In this document: piece after piece, positions 8,356-16,076 of the stretch
How the letters are laid out: each line of letters begins with the position of its first letter
Numbering within the stretch: the first letter of the stretch is position 1
Source: Clostridiaceae bacterium
GTDB taxonomy: Bacteria > Bacillota > Clostridia > DSM-8532
Direction of reading: 5' to 3'
DNA: 34,163 nt
Assembly: GCA_012719645.1 (NCBI GenBank)
Contig: JAAXZX010000048.1
Coordinates: 1 to 34,163, forward strand
Notes under the pieces: generated by a model
Database searches by the model: none
Told to the model about the DNA's origin: nothing
The model's input: the letters and a program-made list of their open reading frames with translations, nothing else
Position numbers and translations under genes: made by a program

Positions 8356-8670
8356 CCCTGCTCCCCTCCCCTGGCTTGATGGTTTCATTACAACTATTAT
8401 TCAGGTGTCCCTGATTTATGAGTACTATCCCTGCCAGGCCGGAAGTTTTCTCGTTGTCTCCGTCCTTTTGACGGTATTAGCTTCCGTCTGATGGTGATTA
8501 TAAAAGCTGGGGCGCAGATTTTATGTCAAATCAGGTTATAGCCCGGCGAAAAATATGTCGTAATGCCCTGGACCCTTCAAAACGCGCTTGCAGGAAGGGT
8601 TTTGATTTCCCGTAACACTGCATTCCGGCAAGGAATATGATGACAATGTATCACCTGCTGGAGTGATTGT
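8356..8670. other. Divergent intergenic region spoIIGA / asparagine-synthetase-like gene
   Basis: 315 bases without a supported gene. It holds the spoIIG-type promoter at 8497-8529 and nearby Spo0A-box-like sites. The spoIIGA leader would be about 135 bases. It contains a small hairpin (GACGG 8470-8474 with CCGTC 8484-8488) close to the predicted start of transcription. No convincing promoter could be assigned to the plus-strand gene. Confidence 0.6.
8497..8563 (-). promoter_or_regulatory. spoIIG-type promoter with long spacer and Spo0A-box-like sites
   Basis: On the minus strand a perfect TTGACA (8529-8524) and a perfect TATAAT (8502-8497) are separated by 21 bp, too far for normal sigma-A use. 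The B. subtilis spoIIG promoter is known for the same oddity (22 bp) and needs Spo0A to fire. Candidate Spo0A boxes (consensus TGNCGAA), read on the plus strand, are TGTCAAA at 8524-8530 overlapping the -35, CGGCGAA at 8544-8550 and TGTCGTA at 8556-8562, each with one or two mismatches. Transcription would begin near 8490. Confidence 0.7.
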
Positions 8671-10494
8671 ATGCCCGGGATAGCCGGAATTGTAAACCCT
8701 ATGGCAGATATAACCCACCAGTGCAGCCATATCTGCCCGGTTTCGGATGCTGTTCGCGCAAGAGGCCCGGCAGGCGCCAGCCTGTACATCTCGCCCCATT
8801 CAGTCATGGCATGCAGGATATCCAGCGATTGCAGCGCCGGCGAAACCCCATGGGTTTCAAAGATAAAGCAGCACGGCAGGGAATACATAATCGTAATGGA
8901 CGGGACCATCTACAATTATGGTGAGCTACGATCCCACCTGGAATCCTACGGCTGTGAATTTAAGGAAAACACCTTTTCCGAGCTTGTGGGATATGGCTAT
9001 GCCATCTGGAACTCTGCCTGCTTCATGAGACTCAACGGGCTTTTCGCATTGGCCATATGGATTTCCGATGAAAAAAGGCTTATTCTTGCCAGGGACCATA
9101 TAGGTGCAAAACCGCTTTATTATACATTTCTAGAGTCCTCACTTGTCTTTTCCTCCGAGATTGGCGGGATCACATCACACCCGCTGTTCAAGGCGGAAAT
9201 AAATGTTGAAGGTCTGTCGGAGCTTATATGCCTCAGTCCGCGGAATACGCCGGGAAGCGCTGTCATAAAGGGTATTCATGAGCTGAGACCTGCCCATTAT
9301 TTGACCTTCGGACCCGACGGAACATCGCTCAGTCGATACTGGCGGATAGAAGAAAGGGAGCATACCGATTCTGCCGAGGAAACGGCGCGCCAGTTCAGGG
9401 AACTTGTCACCGAATCGATAAACATGCAGGCAAAGGCAGATCTGCCCGTATGCGGACTTCTTTCCGGCGGGCTCTATTCAAGCCTTATCACGGCGATTAT
9501 CTGCAAAAACAGGCGCAGCCTCTTCAGCCATCTATACAATACCTGGTCGGTTGAGTATGAAAAGGACAGCAAACTGACCTCGACAAACTTCCAGTCCGAT
9601 TCGGACATACCCTGGATCAGATGGATCTGCAGGGAACTCGGAACACGGCACCACTATATACTTTTGTCAACCGAGGATTTGCTGGAAGCCCTGTTTGAGG
9701 CATCCGAAGCAGGAGGCACGCCTGGAACCGGCGATTACGACAGCGCGCTTATGCTCCTGTTCCGCGAGATACGCAAGGAGTATCCCATAATTATTTCGGG
9801 CGACTGCTCCGACGAACTTTTCGGATACGGCATTAAAACCCCTGATGTTTCATCAACTGGCAGGAAGCGTTTTCCGTGGGCGTCCAACCTTGCGGAAAAG
9901 ATAAGCGTCTTCTGTACTGAAATCGTGGAATTGGTAAAGCCTTATGAGTATATCGACAAGTGCTATGAGGAAGCCCTGCTTGAGTACCCGCGCTTTGCCA
10001 TAAACGCATCGGGGCTCAAAAAGGACTATGAACCGGAATGGTTCAGCCTGTACTGGAACCTCCCCTGCATCCTGGGCCGCCTGGACCGGGCAAGCGCGTC
10101 TTACAGCCTCCAGGCAAGGGTGCCCCTGTGCGATTACAGGCTTATAGAGTATCTCTGGAATGTCCCCAACGAGATGAAACGGTATAATGGCACGGACCGG
10201 GGGTTATTGATAAAGTCCATGCAGGACCTTCTTCCCCGCGAAATCCTTGAGAGGAGGAAGCGCGCCTTTCCGAGGCCTTCGGATCCTGCATATGGGGAAA
10301 AGATAAGGAATACCCTGAAGGAATTGATTTACGATACCGGATCGCCGCTGCGCTATCTCCTGGAAATCAGGACGCTGGAGTCCATGATGCGCCAGCAGGA
10401 TACCAGCAAGCGCCAGACCTCATACCAGCAGCTGTTCATATGGCTGATCCAGTTGAACGGTTTTTTCAGGAGCCATAATATCAGAATTCTTTGA
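8671..10494 (+). CDS. Asparagine-synthetase-like protein with degenerate active sites
   Basis: 607 residues, the normal length and domain order of AsnB: glutaminase domain (about 1-215) then synthetase domain (about 230-590). The start ATG has GGAG seven bases upstream. Family landmarks are clear: IYNYGELR, RLNGLFALAIW, ILARDHIGAKPLYY, SGDCSDELFGYG and LQARVPLCDYRLIEY. Key residues are changed: the nucleophile Cys2 is Pro (MPGIAG); the RHRGPD, NGE and SDCE motifs read RARGPA, MDGTIYN and TFSE; and the pyrophosphate loop SGGLDS reads SGGLYS (Tyr269). Glutamine hydrolysis looks impossible and the synthetase step doubtful. It is the only clear plus-strand gene, divergent from spoIIGA, and its last 14 bases overlap the end of ispG. 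B. subtilis has a sporulation-linked paralogue, AsnO; a sporulation role here is inference. A regulatory pseudoenzyme or an ammonia-dependent amidating enzyme are both possible. Confidence 0.93.
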   Translation: MPGIAGIVNPMADITHQCSHICPVSDAVRARGPAGASLYISPHSVMACRISSDCSAGETPWVSKIKQHGREYIIVMDGTIYNYGELRSHLESYGCEFKENTFSELVGYGYAIWNSACFMRLNGLFALAIWISDEKRLILARDHIGAKPLYYTFLESSLVFSSEIGGITSHPLFKAEINVEGLSELICLSPRNTPGSAVIKGIHELRPAHYLTFGPDGTSLSRYWRIEEREHTDSAEETARQFRELVTESINMQAKADLPVCGLLSGGLYSSLITAIICKNRRSLFSHLYNTWSVEYEKDSKLTSTNFQSDSDIPWIRWICRELGTRHHYILLSTEDLLEALFEASEAGGTPGTGDYDSALMLLFREIRKEYPIIISGDCSDELFGYGIKTPDVSSTGRKRFPWASNLAEKISVFCTEIVELVKPYEYIDKCYEEALLEYPRFAINASGLKKDYEPEWFSLYWNLPCILGRLDRASASYSLQARVPLCDYRLIEYLWNVPNEMKRYNGTDRGLLIKSMQDLLPREILERRKRAFPRPSDPAYGEKIRNTLKELIYDTGSPLRYLLEIRTLESMMRQQDTSKRQTSYQQLFIWLIQLNGFFRSHNIRIL

Positions 10495-11548
10495 CAGCCT
10501 GGATAAGGGCTTCCACTATTTTGTCCTCGTCAACCCTCCTGATGATCCGGCCTTTCTGGAAGAGAACAGCAAATCCCTTCCCGCCGGCAATGCCGATATC
10601 GGCATCCCTGGCCTCGCCCGGGCCATTGACCTCGCAGCCCATGACGGCCACTTTTATGGGCTTGTCCACGCCTTCAAGGGCTTTCTCAACCTCGGTGGCT
10701 ATCCTGACAAGATCTATCCCGGTCCGGCCGCAGGTGGGACACGATATGAACTGGGTGCCCTTTGAGTAAAGCCCGCAAGAACGCAGGATCTCTTTCGCAG
10801 CACGAACCTCACCGACAGGGTCCCCTGTAAGCGACACCCGCAGTGTATCCCCGATACCGTTCAGAAGCAGGGCCCCTATCCCAACAGCGGACTTGATGGT
10901 TCCCCTGTAGGGTGTGCCCGCCTCAGTGATTCCTATGTGAAGCGGATAGTCGGTTTTCTGCGAGATTATCCGGTAGGCTTTATATGACATGACCACGTCC
11001 GATGATTTTATGGAGATCACAATATCGGAAAAGCCAAGGTCCTCCAGGAAAGCCGCATGGTTTTCGGCACTTTCAGCCAGGGCCTCGGCGCATACCCCTC
11101 CATACTTCTCAAGAAGCTGCTTTTCAAGGGATCCGCTGTTCACGCCGATCCTGATGGGTATGCATCTCTCGGAGGCCATCCTCACAACTTCACGAACCTT
11201 ATCCCTGGAGCCGATGGTTCCGGGATTGATCCTTATTTTATCTGCGCCATTCTCCATGGCTTTCAGGGCAAGCCGGTAATCGAAGTGGATATCGGCCACC
11301 AGGGGAATCCTGATCTGCTCCCTGATTCTTTTTACAGCCTCGGCAGAATACATGTCGGGCACTGCCACCCGCACTATATCACAACCGGCGTCCTCCAGTG
11401 CCCTTATTTGTGCCACAGTGGCTGAAACGTCAGCGGTAAGGGTGTTGGTCATGGATTGAATACTTACAGGCGCGCCGCCTCCGACAGGCACATTACCGAC
11501 CATTACCTGTCTTGTTGGACGCCTGGTTATGGATTCTTCCACGGTCAT
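10481..11548 (-). CDS. ispG: 4-hydroxy-3-methylbut-2-enyl-diphosphate synthase IspG (GcpE)
   Basis: 355 residues, the typical bacterial length. IspG converts MEcPP to HMBPP in the methylerythritol phosphate pathway, using a [4Fe-4S] cluster. The TIM-barrel part begins at PVSIQSMTNT and includes VADIHFDYRLA and IRINPG. The cluster ligands are Cys270 and Cys273 (SCPTCGR), Cys305 and Glu312 (MGCEVNGPGE). The ATG has GGAGG four bases upstream. It is the last gene of uppS-cdsA-dxr-rseP-ispG, 13 bases behind rseP. Its 3' end overlaps the convergent asparagine-synthetase-like gene by 14 bases, so there is no room for a terminator between the two. Confidence 0.98.
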   Translation of the reverse strand: MTVEESITRRPTRQVMVGNVPVGGGAPVSIQSMTNTLTADVSATVAQIRALEDAGCDIVRVAVPDMYSAEAVKRIREQIRIPLVADIHFDYRLALKAMENGADKIRINPGTIGSRDKVREVVRMASERCIPIRIGVNSGSLEKQLLEKYGGVCAEALAESAENHAAFLEDLGFSDIVISIKSSDVVMSYKAYRIISQKTDYPLHIGITEAGTPYRGTIKSAVGIGALLLNGIGDTLRVSLTGDPVGEVRAAKEILRSCGLYSKGTQFISCPTCGRTGIDLVRIATEVEKALEGVDKPIKVAVMGCEVNGPGEARDADIGIAGGKGFAVLFQKGRIIRRVDEDKIVEALIQAVKEF

Positions 11549-11561
11549 CCGACCTCCCTTC

Positions 11562-12857
11562 TCAGAAAAACCATCTGGGTATATCGTTGAAGAGCGTGGA
11601 AATCAAAAGGCAGACCAGGAGCATGAAGCCGATCATTGAGACCATGCCAACCTTCTCCTGGGGCAGCGGCTTACCGCGGATCTTTTCTATCAGAAGGATA
11701 AGGAGTATGCTTCCGTCCAGCGCCGGGATGGGCAGAAGGTTCATGACACCCAGGTTGATGCCGATAAAAGCGCTGAGATAAAGCAGGTTCAGCACCTTTT
11801 CAGACACCGGCTCCCTTTCCCTGACGACGCTTCCCACAGAACCGATGATGCCAACAGGTCCGGAAAGTTCCCTGAAGGAAACGGTGCCGTCAAAAAGCCA
11901 GCCCAGGGTTACGAACACATTGCGGATGGTTGATACCGAGAACCTTCCGGCCGCCCCGAATGTACCGAAGAAATTTCCTTTCTGGCGCTCAAATCCCAGG
12001 TCCAGCGTAAACTGGGAGTAAGCATACGGCTTAATGTTCTCAAAGACGAGGGTTTCACCGTTGCGCAGAATCTCCAGGGTCAGGGGAGCCTCCTTGTCGG
12101 GCCTGGTCACATTGAGCACCTGCTGAATGTCCCTGGTGCTGCTGACCGGAATACCGTCAACCTTTACAACTATATCGCCCCTCCTGATGCCGGCAGCCCT
12201 GAGTGGAGAATCATCCTCAATTAACTGGATCTCATTGGTGCCGATGCCGTTCTCGGAAACGGCTGTAAAGCCAAGCCTCCAGATGGTCTGGGTCCTGGCC
12301 GGGGTGATGATGAGTTTTACCTTTTTACCGGTATCGGCATCGATATAGACAACCTCTTTCGGGGAGCCGTCTTCCCCATACAGGAATATTCCGATGTCAG
12401 AACCAGGCTCAAACAGCCTTTTTCCGGCATAGGAGATTAATCTGTCCCCTACCTCAATGCCTGCGGCCTTAAGGGGCGAATTCTCTCCCAGGTATGAAAT
12501 CCTGTTGGTGTTATAGCCCGCCGAAGACAGGACGATGGCGGCCATAACGAAGGCCAGGATGATATTCATGGCAGGTCCCGATCCTATCACCAGGGCACGC
12601 TTCCAAAGCGGCTGCTTTGAAAACGAGCGTAAATCATCGGAGGCTTCCTCCTCGCCCTCCATCTTCACAAAGCCGCCCATGGGAATAAGCCGCAGCGAGT
12701 AGGCCGTTTCACCTTTTTTTATTGAAAAAAGTCTTGGCCCCATAAAGATGGAAAATTCCAACACCTTGATGCCTGCGGCCTTCGCCGCCAGGAAATGCCC
12801 AAGCTCGTGGATCAGTATCAAAATGCTCAGCACTATAAGTGCAACAAGTATTCCCAT
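11562..12857 (-). CDS. rseP: RIP metalloprotease RseP/RasP (site-2 protease)
   Basis: 431 residues. A zinc-dependent intramembrane protease of family M50. The active-site HELGH (His17, Glu18, His21) lies in the first membrane helix and the third ligand Asp381 in NLLPIPALDG near the C-terminus. The family motif GPAMN is present in the second helix. Between them are two PDZ-like segments, around SPLKAAGIEVGD and SPLRAAGIRRGD. These proteases make the second cut in anti-sigma factors and clear signal-peptide remnants. The ATG has GGAGG seven bases upstream. Its position between dxr and ispG is the usual one for Bacillota. A PrsW-family protein, which can act one step earlier, is encoded near the left end of the window, though no link is shown. 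Confidence 0.97.
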   Translation of the reverse strand: MGILVALIVLSILILIHELGHFLAAKAAGIKVLEFSIFMGPRLFSIKKGETAYSLRLIPMGGFVKMEGEEEASDDLRSFSKQPLWKRALVIGSGPAMNIILAFVMAAIVLSSAGYNTNRISYLGENSPLKAAGIEVGDRLISYAGKRLFEPGSDIGIFLYGEDGSPKEVVYIDADTGKKVKLIITPARTQTIWRLGFTAVSENGIGTNEIQLIEDDSPLRAAGIRRGDIVVKVDGIPVSSTRDIQQVLNVTRPDKEAPLTLEILRNGETLVFENIKPYAYSQFTLDLGFERQKGNFFGTFGAAGRFSVSTIRNVFVTLGWLFDGTVSFRELSGPVGIIGSVGSVVREREPVSEKVLNLLYLSAFIGINLGVMNLLPIPALDGSILLILLIEKIRGKPLPQEKVGMVSMIGFMLLVCLLISTLFNDIPRWFF

Positions 12858-12903
12858 ATATTGTCCTCCGTCAAAGCGGTTGTCATTGGATCAATACCCA
12901 TTA

Positions 12904-14082
12904 TCACGGGTCCTGCACCTTGCTTGCATACCTTCTTATGATATCCGCGGCCATTTCCCTTGAAGTCAGGTCAGTATCTATTATATCGTCGAGGGAAGGC
13001 CTGGTATTCACCCTATGTTCCTCCATGACCTGCCCGATTATTTCGGGAATCTGGCAGAACCCTATTTCTCTTTTAAGAAAAGAGGCAACAGCCACTTCGT
13101 TGGCCGCGTTCATGGCAGCAGGCAAGGTTCCGCCGGTCCCTGCAGCCCGGTAAGCAAGCCCGAGGCACGGAAAAGCCTCCATGTCGGGTTTTTCAAAGGT
13201 CAGGCTTCCGATCTCGGTCAGTGAAATACGTCGGAATGAATTTGCCGCCCGTTCCGGCCAGGTCAGGGCAAGCTGGATGGGTATGCGCATATCCGGCGCC
13301 CCAAGCTGTGCCATTACGGACCCGTCCACGAACTCGACCATTGAATGTATGATGCTTTCCTTGTGGATAACCACCTCTATGTCATCGGGCTTCATGCCGA
13401 AAAGCCACATGGCTTCGATTACCTCAAGCCCCTTGTTCATCAGGCTGGCAGAATCGATGGTGATCTTGTCTCCCATGGACCAGTTGGGATGCCTGAGTGC
13501 CTGTTCCGGGGTCACTTTTCTCATCTGCTGCGGGGTAAATCCCCTGAAAGGCCCGCCTGAAGCCGTAAGGATGATCTTCTTCGCGTCCTCTCTCCTGTTC
13601 CCGGCCAGGCACTGGAAGATGGCCGAATGCTCGCTGTCTACCGGCAGGATTTCTACACCGTTCTCCCTCGCCTTTTCCATCACAATGGACCCGGCGGTCA
13701 CCAGTGTTTCCTTGTTGGAAAGGGCTATGTTCTTGCCCGCCTCAATGGCCGCAATGGTTGGCACAAGGCCGGCGATACCCACGACCGAGGTGAGAACCGT
13801 GTCGGTCTCCCTGAGGGTTACGGCTTCAATGATGCCGTTCATACCGCCGAGGACCCTGCATGGAAGATCGGCCACCGACGACCTGAGCCCTGATGCAGCC
13901 TCTTCATCATAAAGGGCGGCAACCAGCGGCCTGTATTTCCTGACCTGTTCCTCCAGCAATGAAGCGTTGGAACCTGCAATGAGAGATATAATATTAAGAC
14001 CCAAAGACTCACAGACTTCCAGGGCCTGCTTTCCTATGGATCCGGTGGATCCCAGTATGGATATTCCCATCAATCTTTCCAT
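12904..14082 (-). CDS. dxr: 1-deoxy-D-xylulose 5-phosphate reductoisomerase
   Basis: 392 residues, close to the family norm. Dxr (IspC) makes MEP, the committed step of the methylerythritol phosphate pathway, with NADPH and a divalent metal. The N-terminal nucleotide-binding loop GSTGSIG is at residues 11-17. Metal and substrate residues are Asp149 and Glu151 in PVDSEHSA and Glu220 in NKGLEVIEA, with the conserved ASGGPFR and HPNWSMG in between. The start is uncertain: the ATG at 14082 has a weak ribosome binding site, and the ATG at 14070 would give MGISILGSTG, which fits the family equally well. It is 23 bases behind cdsA and 46 bases ahead of rseP, in one operon. Confidence 0.98.
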   Translation of the reverse strand: MERLMGISILGSTGSIGKQALEVCESLGLNIISLIAGSNASLLEEQVRKYRPLVAALYDEEAASGLRSSVADLPCRVLGGMNGIIEAVTLRETDTVLTSVVGIAGLVPTIAAIEAGKNIALSNKETLVTAGSIVMEKARENGVEILPVDSEHSAIFQCLAGNRREDAKKIILTASGGPFRGFTPQQMRKVTPEQALRHPNWSMGDKITIDSASLMNKGLEVIEAMWLFGMKPDDIEVVIHKESIIHSMVEFVDGSVMAQLGAPDMRIPIQLALTWPERAANSFRRISLTEIGSLTFEKPDMEAFPCLGLAYRAAGTGGTLPAAMNAANEVAVASFLKREIGFCQIPEIIGQVMEEHRVNTRPSLDDIIDTDLTSREMAADIIRRYASKVQDP

Positions 14083-14105
14083 TATACGTCAATACTCACA
14101 TCCTG

Positions 14106-14960
14106 CTAAAAGAATAAACTGACGTAGAAATATACCACAGGCGCTACGAAAAGATAGCTGTCGCACCTGTCCATAATGCCTCCGTGTCCCGGTATGATGC
14201 GGCCAAAGTCCTTTATGCCGGCAGCCCTCTTTATGCAAGAGGCCGACCAGTCGCTTAACTGGGACATAACCCCGCATAAAAGCCCTACCAGCGCAAAATG
14301 TAAGGGATCAATCGGAGCGGCGCCGGAACTGTTTATGAGGAGGATGCCATACAGAACCATGACTGCCGTACAGCCCACTGCGCCCCCTATGGCGCCTTCC
14401 ACGGTCTTCTTAGGGCTGATATCGGGAATGAGTTTATGCTTCCCGAAGAACAATCCCGCAAAATAAGCGAAAATATCGGTCACCGACGCGCCAATGATAA
14501 CCATCCATATGTACTCAAACCCCCGGTCCATATTCCTCACCATGATGGCATAGGAAAGAAGGAACGGTATGTAGGCAATGCCGAGCAGCGTATACGCCGC
14601 ATCGTCCGGTTTCAGCTTCCGTTTTCCGAACATGATCCCGCAAAACAGGACAACAACAGCAAGAAAGGCCAGGGCGCCTAATGCGGTCCCTGAGAACAGG
14701 CTTTCCACGAACTGCGGAAATTCAGACCTGTCCGGCGCCGGGAGAGTGGATATATAGGCACGGGCTGCAAGCAATAAAGCTGCAATCCATGAAACCCACA
14801 AAACCACTTTAATGTCCCTTTGCTTCATGACCCCCGCATATTCATACAAACCTACGCAGGAGATGACTAAAACTGCTATGGCAAGGACAATTGGCGGGAG
14901 CAGCAGTATGGAAACCAGAATGGCCGCTGCTGTTACACCGCTGATAATCCTGGTCAGCAT
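14106..14960 (-). CDS. cdsA: Phosphatidate cytidylyltransferase CdsA
   Basis: 284 residues from the ATG at 14960. A longer frame reaching 15077 is rejected: it lies wholly within uppS and lacks family similarity. The protein is almost all membrane helices (about eight) and makes CDP-diacylglycerol from CTP and phosphatidate for phospholipid synthesis. The family signature near the C-terminus is present: IKRAAGIKDFGRIIPGHGG followed by MDRCDS. GGAGGG lies within the last codons of uppS, and only one base separates the uppS stop from this ATG, so translation is likely coupled. Confidence 0.97.
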   Translation of the reverse strand: MLTRIISGVTAAAILVSILLLPPIVLAIAVLVISCVGLYEYAGVMKQRDIKVVLWVSWIAALLLAARAYISTLPAPDRSEFPQFVESLFSGTALGALAFLAVVVLFCGIMFGKRKLKPDDAAYTLLGIAYIPFLLSYAIMVRNMDRGFEYIWMVIIGASVTDIFAYFAGLFFGKHKLIPDISPKKTVEGAIGGAVGCTAVMVLYGILLINSSGAAPIDPLHFALVGLLCGVMSQLSDWSASCIKRAAGIKDFGRIIPGHGGIMDRCDSYLFVAPVVYFYVSLFF

Positions 14961-14961
14961 T

Positions 14962-15699
14962 TCAAAGCCCTCCGAATCTTCTTTCCCGCCTCTGGTAATG
15001 CGCGATGGCATCATGGAGGTGTTTTTTCCTGAAGTCGGGCCACAGGGTGTCGGTAAAGTAAAGCTCACAATATGCACACTGCCAGAGCAGGAAATTGCTG
15101 AACCTGATCTCCCCGCTGGTCCTGATCAACAGGTCGGGGTCGGGAATGCCCGCCGTCCAGAGCCGGTCTGACAGGGAATCGAGGGTAATCCCGGATTCGC
15201 TGATCCTGCCATTTTTATAATCATCAAGCAAGGTCCGGCAGGCATTCAGTATATCCTGCCTTCCTCCGTAGTTGATGGCGATAATGAGGTCAAGGCCTTC
15301 GATATGCTCGGTGTTTTTCTCCACCCTGCAGATTTCGGATACCAGTTCTTCAGGAAGTCCTGACCTGTCCCCTATCACCCTTATCCTTACCGGCTTTCCC
15401 CTTAGTTCTTTTTCCGAGTTCTTCAGGTATTCCATCATGAGCTTGAAAAGCTGGTCCACTTCTTCCCGGGGCCTGGACCAGTTCTCGCATGAAAAGGCGA
15501 ATACAGTAAGATACCTGATGCCCAGGTTATAGCATTCTTCCACTATTTTTTTCAGTATCCTTGAGCCTTCCCGGTGCCCCATGCTCCTTGAAAGCCCTCG
15601 TTTTTTGGCCCACCTGCCGTTCCCGTCCATGATAATGGCGATGTGCCGGGGCATGGCTTCAGGATTGAGTTCGGTCTTACTTCCCCTGTTCGATCCCAT
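14962..15699 (-). CDS. uppS: Isoprenyl transferase (undecaprenyl diphosphate synthase)
   Basis: 245 residues. UppS condenses isopentenyl diphosphate units in the cis configuration to make the C55 carrier for peptidoglycan. The signature IAIIMDGNGRWAKKRG with the catalytic Asp is at about residues 20-35, followed by GHREGSRILKKIVEEC, FAFSCENWSRP and, near the end, DLLIRTSGEIRFSNFLLWQ and the YFTDTLWPDF motif. All hallmark residues are in place. AAGGA lies nine bases before the ATG. It is the first clear gene of the uppS-cdsA-dxr-rseP-ispG operon, with an extended -10 promoter about 65 bases upstream. Confidence 0.98.
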   Translation of the reverse strand: MGSNRGSKTELNPEAMPRHIAIIMDGNGRWAKKRGLSRSMGHREGSRILKKIVEECYNLGIRYLTVFAFSCENWSRPREEVDQLFKLMMEYLKNSEKELRGKPVRIRVIGDRSGLPEELVSEICRVEKNTEHIEGLDLIIAINYGGRQDILNACRTLLDDYKNGRISESGITLDSLSDRLWTAGIPDPDLLIRTSGEIRFSNFLLWQCAYCELYFTDTLWPDFRKKHLHDAIAHYQRRERRFGGL

Positions 15700-15763
15700 T
15701 TATATGATTCCTTTTCGGATATTTTAAGGCCGTGGGCTTCTTTGCCAGGCGGCCAACAACAAC

Positions 15764-15792
15764 ATCATACCAAAAAGAGATGATGTTTGCCA
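15764..15792 (-). promoter_or_regulatory. Extended -10 promoter for the uppS-ispG operon
   Basis: On the minus strand TGG directly before TATGAT (15769-15764) forms an extended -10 element. A poor -35 (TGGCAA, 3 of 6) lies 17 bp upstream. Transcription would start near 15757, giving uppS a leader of about 58 bases. Confidence 0.45.
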
Positions 15793-15868
15793 TAAATAAT
15801 ATCCATAAAAACTATCTTCGGGCATCAGGCAGAGTTTTATCGCATTTCCCCGGTATTTTCCGGCTAAA

Positions 15869-15973
15869 CTATCTGAACAGCCTTTTCAGATGCCTTAGCA
15901 GCTTCATTCTGCGGAGATCAATCGTGACCTGGTGGTTGTTGGTTCTTAAAATAAACATGAAATTCCTGGGCAT
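15869..15973 (-). CDS. Possible small basic protein, 34 residues
   Basis: An ATG with AAGGAG ten bases upstream opens a 34-codon frame that ends at TAG. The product is strongly basic at its C-terminus (RRMKLLRHLKRLFR) and has a short hydrophobic start (MPRNFMFILR). It lies alone in the 377-base gap between uppS and the DUF4956 gene, downstream of that gene's terminator. I do not recognise it. The binding site and the non-random-looking tail are the only evidence. A second frame starting inside the binding site (24 residues) is an alternative. The rest of the gap holds the terminator at 16003-16040 and the uppS promoter. Confidence 0.3.
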   Translation of the reverse strand: MPRNFMFILRTNNHQVTIDLRRMKLLRHLKRLFR

Positions 15974-16002
15974 TAACCTGCATCTCCTTCATATATACAC
16001 CG

Positions 16003-16040
16003 GATAAAAAATAAAGGTCTGATCCATTGGAGGACCAGAC
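16003..16040 (-). terminator. Intrinsic terminator of the VTC-DUF4956 operon
   Basis: In the minus-strand transcript GTCTGGTCC pairs with GGATCAGAC (nine pairs, one of them G-U) around a six-base loop. A run CTTTATTTTTT follows. It begins 36 bases past the DUF4956 stop codon. Confidence 0.85.
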
Positions 16041-16076
16041 ACAAATCATTATACCATCAGGTCTGCGTAATTATTC

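Noticed and set aside
8536..8909. Minus-strand open frames of 87 and 110 codons
   Set aside because: They overlap the start of the asparagine-synthetase-like gene and the spoIIG promoter region and show no family motif or suitable ribosome binding site.
14961..15077. Longer N-terminus for cdsA
   Set aside because: The extra 39 residues lie inside uppS and are not CdsA-like; the ATG at 14960 has GGAGGG at the right distance.
16048..16053. Perfect TATAAT with upstream TG on the minus strand, just before the terminator
   Set aside because: No -35 element is present, and the transcript would run straight into the intrinsic terminator. Probably chance, though an attenuator cannot be excluded.
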